This document shows, piece by piece, positions 56,513 through 64,000 of a DNA stretch of 64,000 nucleotides (its first letter is position 1; each line of letters begins with the position of its first letter). Where the stretch lies: NCBI GenBank assembly GCA_030280995.1, contig JASXTE010000011.1, forward strand, positions 26,086,817 through 26,150,816. The letters are read 5' to 3'. A program made the position numbers and the translations under genes. This DNA is from Hemileia vastatrix (Eukaryota > Basidiomycota > Pucciniomycetes > Pucciniales > Zaghouaniaceae). The notes under the pieces are model-generated. The model was not told the DNA's origin. It saw only the letters and a program-made list of their open reading frames with translations, and made no database searches.

Positions 56513-57694
56513 ATGTCTTCTACTAGTGGAACTGCTGTGTTGGCTTCTGGTGTACCTGTTAGGGCATCAGTAAGGATTGTATCTTGGGTTGGGCCCAAGT
56601 TTTCTGGAGATGATTTAGAAGGATTTTTACATAGGTATGAAACTGCAGCTGCGATTGATGGTGCTTTACCTTTGGATATGGTGAAGCAGATTAGGTTCTT
56701 TATTTTGGACAGAGAGGTGGAAAAGGAGGTTATTTCTATGGATGGTTATAAAGATCAAGATTGGAGAAAGCTCAAGATGGAAATGGAAAAAAGGTGGCCA
56801 AAAGTTTATTCATTGGAGGATCTAAAGGATATAGCTAGGAAATGGGAATCAAAAGGTGGTGTAACATCTCTGCATCAGTATCATCAGTTTATGGTTGAAT
56901 TTCAGGTGGTTCTGGATTATTTGTTGGAGTATGAAATTTTATTTCATGATAATGCATCAAAGTATATTTTTTGGGATGCTATGGGGGAAAAGGTTAAGAA
57001 AGATGTTTTGATGGTGCTTATTAATGCGAATTTAATGAAGGATCTTCCCGATGGAGAAACTAGGATTCCTGGTATGGAGGTGCTAAAGAAGGTTATTTTG
57101 GAACATCTGGATACTCATAACTCTGTTGATTTGGACTCTGGAGAAGACACTGAGGTCGCTCAAGAGATAGAAGAGGATGGTTTAAAAGAACTAGTTTCTG
57201 ATGAAATTTTGGATTCAGCCATTCCTGAAGATTTTGTCCAGCCTGAAGATATTATTTTTGTTGACTCTTCTGTTTGGAAAGAAGAGATTTTTGAAGATGA
57301 AGATATTGTTGTCATTAATGACAAAATTTTGGATGATGGGGATAATTTTTTGTTGAATGATTTGGAATCGGATTTAGAGGATTTTTCGCCTCAGTTTTTG
57401 TCTTCAGAAGCAGAGACTGTCTGCAATGAAGATATGGATATGGTGGATTTGTTACAATCTCAGGGAGAGATTGTTAAGGAGGATATAGTTTTCCCTGCAC
57501 TAATAAAGAGTGTAGTGGTATTTGATAATAGAGTGCATAAATTGGATGCACTCATATTTTGGAAAAGGGTTGTTTATTTTTTATGTCCAATGGTAGGACA
57601 AATTCTGGGAATTTATTTTTGGGTTTTATGGAATCGGTGGATAAGCCCTTGGGGCAAAATTATGGAGTATCTCCAGGGGATATCAAGAATTTAA
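56513..57694 (+). CDS. gag: Gag-like capsid protein of element 3
   Basis: 393 aa from the ATG at 56513, near-identical to the element 1 Gag over the capsid part. The acidic region is slightly shorter. The hydrophobic C-terminal segment (VVYFLCPMVGQILGIYFWVL) is kept and no zinc knuckle is present. Leader hairpins lie at 56408-56422 and 56458-56472. A hairpin module (57697-57717) directly follows the stop codon. Open and apparently functional. Confidence 0.85.
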   Translation: MSSTSGTAVLASGVPVRASVRIVSWVGPKFSGDDLEGFLHRYETAAAIDGALPLDMVKQIRFFILDREVEKEVISMDGYKDQDWRKLKMEMEKRWPKVYSLEDLKDIARKWESKGGVTSLHQYHQFMVEFQVVLDYLLEYEILFHDNASKYIFWDAMGEKVKKDVLMVLINANLMKDLPDGETRIPGMEVLKKVILEHLDTHNSVDLDSGEDTEVAQEIEEDGLKELVSDEILDSAIPEDFVQPEDIIFVDSSVWKEEIFEDEDIVVINDKILDDGDNFLLNDLESDLEDFSPQFLSSEAETVCNEDMDMVDLLQSQGEIVKEDIVFPALIKSVVVFDNRVHKLDALIFWKRVVYFLCPMVGQILGIYFWVLWNRWISPWGKIMEYLQGISRI

Positions 57695-57751
57695 TTCCTC
57701 CGAAATGAGGATAAACTACCTAAACTCGGCTGAAATTTTTTTTTTATTGTT

Positions 57752-60700
57752 ATGTCTTCAATTTATTCAGGATTCAAATTATTATGGATGCCCTCATTTT
57801 TTGGGGTAGCAGGGGCTGATCGCTCTAATGTTGTAATCTCTCCTCAGGATGAGATCCCGGATTGCAATAGGTCAGCTCACTTGGAGATAATTCAAGTGGA
57901 TTCTCAATTATTTTCTGTTAATATTACTTTGGAGTGCAAATACGTTTTGGACTTTTCTATATGTTTATTGGATTTACCCGGTTTTTCTATTAAATTTAAA
58001 AACGGTGAAAAAGGCAAAATGGGCCAAATTAGGTTGGATAAAAATTGGAAGGGTATGTTTATGGACCTCCAGCAAGAGGTTAAACTGCAATTATCTCCTT
58101 CTGTTTTGGACCTCCAGCAAGAGGATAAACTGCGAAAATCTCATCAAAACTCAATTAAAAATCTCAGTATAAGTAAAACACAAAAAAATAATTTATGTGA
58201 AAATGTTATTTCGGACCTCCAGCAAGAGGTTAAACTGCAATTATCTCCTTCTGTTTTGGACCTCCAGCAAGAGGATAAACTGCGAAAATCTCATCAAAAC
58301 TCAATTAAAAATCTCAGTATAAGTAAAACACAAAAAAATAATTTATGTGAAAATGTTATTTCGGACCTCCAGCATGAGGTTAAACTGCAAGTATCTCCTT
58401 CTATTACGGACCTCCAGCAAGAGGGTAAACTGCGAAAATCGTATCAAAACCCGATTAAAAATCTCGGTATAATTAAAACACAAAAAAATAATTTTTGTGA
58501 AAATTCAATTCCGGTCCTCCAGCAAGAGGTTAAACTGCCAACTTTCTTTACGGGTGATTTACTGTTGGATAAGGGAAGCAAAGGTGTTGGAAAATCTGTT
58601 TATAAATTAGACGAGGGAAAGGAGAAAAGGGTAAAATTTAAAAATGAAATAAAATATTTTTCTAATTTTTCTTATTCTGATTCTGGCGATGAAGATGATT
58701 CATTTGATGAAAGTTTTAATGGCGATGTTTTACCTCAAGTTTATTTAGATGTGGACGCAGCCAAATATAAGAAAGTAGCAAATAAAGTTCGACCTATTAA
58801 TGAACCGCTACCTGCTGAATTAAATCCACCTTTGAGAAGACCAAGGTTATCAAGAGATCCTTATGAAAGTCCCTTGGTAAAGAATCCGCCTGAATTTTCT
58901 GAGACGTCAAGAATCACTTTTGAGAGACTGGGTGTTGTTAATTTTGGACCTGATGGTTGGTTGTCTGGAGAAGAGAAGAAGTTGTTGTTGGATGTGATGG
59001 TCAAGCGAGAGAAGGCCATTGCTTTTGAAGAAGAGGAGAGGGGTGTGTTGAAGCATTCCTATGGGGAGCCTTACAAGATTCCTGTGGTATGTCATGAACC
59101 GTGGCAGCAGAAACCGATTCCTATTCCGGCTGCATTAAAAGAAGCCTATATTGAAGTTGTCAGAGAACGGATACGCACTGGACTGTATGAGCAATCAACG
59201 TCAAGTTATTCTAGTCCTGTATTTTGTATCAAGAAACCGAATGGCAAGCTTAGAGTTGTTCATGATCTTAGGGAATTAAATAGGGTTACAATAAAGGATG
59301 CTGGGATACCACCTAGTGCTGAGGAGTTTGTTGAAGCGTTTGCAGGGAGAGTGTGCTATGGTTTGGGAGATATTATGGGTGGATATGATGAGAGAGAGTT
59401 ACATCCGGACTCAAGGCCTCTCACTACATTCGATACGCCACTTGGACGTTTACAGTTAACAAGATTACCTCAAGGAGCAACAAATTCGGTTGCAGTTTAT
59501 CAAGCTCAGATGGCTTGGATCCTTCAAGATGAAATTCCACAATATGCTGGAATCTTTATAGATGATGGAGGAATTAAGGGACCAACAACCGACTATGATA
59601 ACCAGGTGTTGGAAGAGAATCCCGGGATACGCAAATTCATTTGGGAGTTTGCAATTACTTTAGAAAGAATCTTGTTTCGAATTGAAGAGGCTGGTTTAAC
59701 TATTTCAGGTTCAAAATTTTCATGTTGTGTGCCAGCCTTAGAAATATTAGGCCATGTGGTATGTAGAGAGGGTAGGATTATGTCCAAGAAGAAAGTTAAC
59801 AAAATTCAGTCCTGGCCAAGACCCAAGAATACGACCGAAGTTAGAGGGTTTTTAGGCGTTTGCGTATATGTTAGAATGTTTATCAAGGACTTTTCTTCAT
59901 TGGCAGCTCCATTGAGACGGTTAACGAGAAAGGATGCAGACTGGGAGTGGGATGAAGAGTGTGAGAAGGCGTTTGTGAAGTTGAAGGAGGTTGTGGGGAA
60001 GGATTTAGTCCTGCACAAGTTGGATTATGGAAAAGGAGCTGGCAGAATTTATTTAGCAGTTGATTCAAGTCAGATTGCAGCTGGGGCGGTTTTGTCTCAG
60101 ATGGATAAAGCTGGTTACATCAGGCCAGTTAGGTATGAATCTGTAGTATTTACTGAGGTCGAATCAAGATATTCTCAACCGAAATTGGAATTATGTGGTG
60201 TGGCAAAAATACTGAAGAAACTTCAGCATATTTTGTGGGGGCAACATTTTGAGTTGCAAGTGGATGCGAAATCGTTAATCCAGATGATTAATTCCCCAAG
60301 TTTACCGAACGCACCCATGACGAGATGGGTAGCTTTTATTCAACATTTTTCATTTGATTTAGTTCATAAGCCTGGCAAAACTTTTACTATGCCAGATGGT
60401 TTATCAAGGAGACCACCCACTGAAGAAGATTCAGACTCAGAAGAGTTCGATGAAGATATACCTATTATCAAAGCCAGCACTAAAGGAGCTGAAGACTTTC
60501 CATACCTCCCCCATGAGGTTAAACTGGCAGGACTATTGTGTTTAGATTATGATGATGATGACCTCCACCAAGAGGATAAACTGGAAAATAGTTTTTATGT
60601 TAATAAAGGTGTTGGAAAAGGTGTAGATAAATTCGGCAGAGAGGAGGTAGAAGAAGATGTGGTGTATGTAGAGGAAAATGGATTGGTAGTGTGGGATAGT

Positions 60701-62242
60701 AGTAAATTAAGGAATGGTGTATATGTTGGAGAATTAGAGAATTTAAATAAAAAGGTGGATAAAGAGAAAGAGGTATTTTCAAATACGGTTTTCGAAGGAT
60801 CCAAAGGTTCAGAAGAAAAACGTCGACATAGCTCGATTAAAAATTTATTTAGGGGTCAACGATTATTGGCTCATTCATGTGCAGGTGATATTGGTGATAG
60901 AGAAGTCCCTATTGATGTTATATTAATCGATTTTCAAGATGAAGTCTGGGGTCAGACTGGTTTTTATTTTTTGTTAGTCAAATATTTGTTGACTTTAGAG
61001 AGGCCAGAAGATTGTGAAGACGATGAATGGGTGGCTATCAAGAGGAAGTCATCTACGTTTTACCTATCTGGTCGACGTTTAATGAGGAGGAGGTATCCAA
61101 ATCCTCAAGTAGTTATAACTCAACAGAAGGGGCAAGAATTAGTTTTGAAATCACTGCATGAAGATCTCGGGCATAGAGGCGTTGGAGAAACATTTAGAAG
61201 AATTTCTGATCGATTTTGGTGGCCTGGCATGAAGATGGCTGTTAAACAGTGGGTTCAGTCATGCGAAGAATGTCAAAGACGAAGTTAGTTAAGGCCAAAA
61301 GAACCTGGACGTGCGACCGGTGAATATACGCTCTTTGGAAGAGTTAGTTTAGATGCCGTTCATATAAAAGAGGGATGGTATAAATATTTAATTGTGGCCA
61401 GAGATGATTTATCTGGTTGGGTAGAGGCAGCGCCTCTTATTAATTTAACTGCCAAAAATGTGGCAGAATTTTTTTTGAATAATTGGGTATATAGGTATGG
61501 GGTGATGAAGTTGGTGACGGTAGATGGAGGTCCTGAATTTGGGACAGAGTTTAAAGAGGCCGTATTGAAAGTTGGATCAAAGGTTAGGGTAGCAACCCCA
61601 TATTATCCTGAAGCTGAAGGTATGGTTGAAAGAGGGCATCAAGTTATTAAGGATGCTTTAGTTAAAATGTGTGGGACAAGTGCCGAAAAGTGGAGGCACT
61701 ATTTACCTTTAGTTTTATTTGCTGATCGAATCACTGCCAAAAGGACGACCGGATTTTCACCTTATGAACTTGTTTTTGGACAGAAAGCAGTTTTACCGGT
61801 TGATTTAGAAGCTGAATCATATCTTGGAGTTGACTGGGACACGGTCAAAACTACTGAAGAATTATTGTGTGCAAGAATGATGCAGCTAGAAAAGAAAGAA
61901 GAATATTTAGAAAAGGCATATTCGCGGATGATGAAGATCCGAAATCAATCAGTTAGATATTGGGATGAGCGGTTGGCACATCGATTAAGGAAACCTTTGA
62001 ACCCAGGTGATATGGTCCTGGTGTATAATAGGAGTCTGGAAAGTCAGTGGGGAAAGATGTTTGCAGATAGGTGGAATGGACCGTATAAAATCAAGGAGCA
62101 AGTTTCCGGCGGTTCATATGTGCTAGAAGAGTTGGATGGAGTAGTATTGAAGAAGAGGGTAGCGGCCGATCAAGTGAAACGGTTCTATCCTAGAGGCACC
62201 AGGAGTGCCGAAGTCTTCCTCCGCAATGAGGATAAACTATGA
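57752..62242 (+). pseudogene. pol: Pol polyprotein of element 3, one nonsense codon
   Basis: One frame of about 1496 codons, interrupted only by TAG at 61286-61288, where element 1 has a Tyr codon. The break falls after the integrase zinc motif (CEECQRRS), so the catalytic core and GPY region (61289-62242) are cut off. RT (FIDDGGIKG), RNase H and the integrase catalytic residues are otherwise as in element 1, and the AFVKLK residues missing there are present. The frame opens at an ATG at 57752; the equivalent of the element 1 start is the ATG at 57788. The N-terminal part carries three 150-bp repeats. Confidence 0.92.
58057..58512 (+). repeat. Three 150-bp in-frame repeats in pol
   Basis: Units of 50 codons start at about 58062, 58212 and 58362. 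The first two are almost identical. Each contains two hairpin modules read as DLQQEVKLQ and DLQQEDKLR. Element 1 has one such unit. The copy number therefore varies between recent copies without breaking the frame. Confidence 0.88.
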
Positions 62243-63010
62243 AATTTCTTAAATTTTATCAACTCCGAAATGAGGATAAACTACAATTTTAAATGACATT
62301 TATCAAATTTTATACCTCCGCAACGAGTATAAACTATCTTCTTATTTTTATAAAAAAATACTTTACTATCGTTACACTGCATATGGGCAACGAAACTGTG
62401 ATGAAACATAACGAAATACGAGAACCTTCATTGAAAATTTTCAAAATTAAAAATTCTTAAAATATGGGTGAAGATAGTGTTGGAAAATTTTTAAAATTTA
62501 TTGGAAGAAGTGTTCACAGGGGAACCTTCTTAATTAAATATTGGCAAGTGTGGGGGTAATTGTTGGGCTGGCTGCTCTATACACAATTACCCCATAATGT
62601 TCGTTTCCAAAATTTTCCCTGTTTCTAGTTGAATCCTGGCTTTGTCTTTTAATTATAGGAAGTCCACTAAGACTATAAACTGGAACGAATCAAGAGACAC
62701 CGCTCTCAACGCCGGATTCAAGATTTTTTTTTATTTTGTTTTTATTTTGTTTTTGATTTTTTTTATGTTAGATTGTGATTTCTTTTCTTTAATATATATT
62801 ATGAATTATTGTAAAGGTGATGCTCACTGGTGGTCTTTAATCATTTTTATAAATTGGAGGGAGCCCACCCAGTGATCATCATTATAAAAATTATCTTCTA
62901 AAAAACTTTCATTTATTTTCTTTTCTTTTCAATTTCTTAAAATTGTGTAACCACATCAAGTTGCACTTGGATGTGGGTATGATGTCGAGGGTACGGCTCA
63001 TCAAATGGCC
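62218..63010 (+). other. Structured 3' region of element 3
   Basis: Hairpin modules at 62218 (overlapping the pol stop), 62262, 62315 and 62661. The strong stem-loop GGGGGTAATTG...CAATTACCCC is at 62552-62593. The GATGCTCACTGGTGG...CCACCCAGTGATCATC pair is at 62818-62881. CACATCAAGT-TGC-ACTTGGATGTG is at about 62953-62977. Counterpart of 14466-15365. Confidence 0.65.
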
Positions 63011-63139
63011 GGGGGGCATCTTTTAAAATTTTATTTTAAAATTTTTTTTAGTACTTTTTTTATCTTTCTTTTTACATTCATTTATCTTTCTTTAAAAATT
63101 AAATTTTAACTTTTATTTCAAAACTATCTTTTCTAAAAT

Positions 63140-63209
63140 CTTTTATTTTAAATTAAAAAAAAAAAATAAAAAAATAAAAAAATAAAAAAATAATAAAAAA
63201 ATAAAATAA

Positions 63210-63240
<31 letters not shown>

Positions 63241-63283
63241 TAAAATAAAAATAAAATAAATAAAAAAAAAATATAATAATAAT

Positions 63284-63321
<38 letters not shown>

Positions 63322-63330
63322 AAAATTTAT
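63140..63330. repeat. Poly-A low-complexity tract
   Basis: A-rich with T interruptions; counterpart of 14155-14335. Confidence 0.9.
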
Positions 63331-63464
63331 TAATTAAATCAAAATCATTATTATAATTCTTAGTTTTATTTTTCAGTCTTCATTCTTTTAGTTTTATTCA
63401 TTTAGTTTATACAGGAAACAGGGTCTAGGGGAACTCAATACCTTGGGATTTTACTTCAAGATAT

Positions 63465-64000
63465 CTGTTAGTCCTCCAAGACTTTAAACTGGCTACTGTT
63501 CAAGACTTTCCTTAAGGTTTTTATACAAATTTTGGAGCTGCTAGTCCTCCAAGACTTTAAACTGGCTAATTTTCAAGACTTTAATTAAAGATTTTATAAT
63601 GGAGCTGTTAGTCCTTCAAGACTTTAAACTGAATTTCAAGGATTTTCAAGATTTTATGGATATTTTCGGAGACGGTTTTTTTTTCAAATGTTAGGTCCAC
63701 CAAGACCTTAAACTGGATTGTTATCAAGCTGTTGGGTCCACCATGACCTTAAACTGGATTTCTTATCGATTAAATGTTTGGTCCACCATGACTTTAAACT
63801 GGTAGTTCATTCATTGTTTAGTCCACTATGACTTTAAACTGGAAAAATAATATCTGCAGGATAATTCAACATTCATCGGACCACTATGGCCTTATACTGG
63901 ATTACTTGTCGATCAAATGTTTGGTCCACTATGACATTAAACTGGATTATCAAATTTATTCAATCTTTGGTCAAGCCTAGGCCTTACTTAGGAATATGTC
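63465..64000 (+). repeat. Hairpin-TTAAACTGG modules of element 3
   Basis: Sense-orientation modules near 63469, 63541, 63609, 63690, 63738, 63780, 63822, 63880 and 63925. Stems are AGTC/GACT and GGTC/GACC around six-base loops. The array is cut by the window end and has fewer copies than the same interval in element 1. Confidence 0.85.

Larger units (their letters stand above)
55164..64000 (+). mobile_element. Ty3/gypsy family A element (element 3), 3' end outside window
   Basis: Plus-strand copy closely similar to element 1: 5' LTR, PBS, leader hairpins, gag, pol with one nonsense codon, structured 3' block and hairpin modules. It is inserted in element 4; the 4 bp before it are GCAT (55160-55163). 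The antisense zinc-cluster gene and the 3' LTR would lie beyond 64000. Confidence 0.92.

Overview
This window is an AT-rich, repeat-dominated stretch of a fungal genome. I see no ordinary single-copy host gene. The evidence for a fungus is a Zn2Cys6-type zinc cluster, short GT-AG introns, Tet-like 2OG-Fe(II) oxygenase remnants of the kind expanded in basidiomycetes, and Ty3/gypsy, PIF/Harbinger and CACTA-like elements. A large-genome basidiomycete such as a rust (Pucciniales) fits best; genus and species cannot be read from the sequence.

Layout. 1-3040: an array of imperfect hairpins, split by a putative 0.8 kb solo LTR. 3263-4555: a solo LTR of 'family B'. 5200-6250: a decayed Tet/JBP-like dioxygenase gene on the minus strand. 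6300-7665: about 245-bp tandem units whose spacers look like tiny exons. 7670-7930: a CACTA-like MITE with a 3-bp target duplication. 8380-9380: a second hairpin array. 10445-22093: a nearly intact 11.6 kb Ty3/gypsy element (element 1, 'family A', minus strand, CCGT duplication). 22887-23430: a lone CACTA-like terminus and a piece of an older pol (element 5). 23431-51038: an old, decayed Ty3 element (element 2, minus). It is split by a 1.2 kb LTR-like insertion (26009-27205) and by a 16.3 kb CACTA-like element (27546-43801, GAT duplication). The latter carries a ~607-bp palindrome-bearing satellite, a 6.1 kb Harbinger element (33054-39187, ATT duplication) and a 200-bp MITE with related ends (42452-42651). 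51039-52295: the rest of element 5. 52296-55163: the 5' part of a family B element (element 4, plus). It is interrupted by a second family A element (element 3, plus, 55164 to beyond the window end).

How the parts work together. Family A elements encode Gag and Pol (reverse transcriptase, RNase H, integrase) as separate ORFs. They also carry, antisense and next to the 3' LTR, a two-exon gene for a Zn2Cys6 zinc-cluster protein. Their LTRs contain a GC-rich minisatellite of CGG/CCG triplets, the half-site class such proteins bind. I infer a possible self-encoded regulatory circuit. Separately, dozens of copies of a small module (4-bp stem, 6-nt loop, stem, then a TAAACTG tail) run through the gag/pol junction, the pol coding region and the 3' region. 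Stem bases covary between copies.

The older copies (elements 2, 4 and 5, Harbinger, both Tet-like genes) are broken by stop codons and frameshifts, many consistent with C-to-T or G-to-A change. Element 1 has an open pol with one small in-frame deletion. Element 3 has one nonsense codon in integrase.
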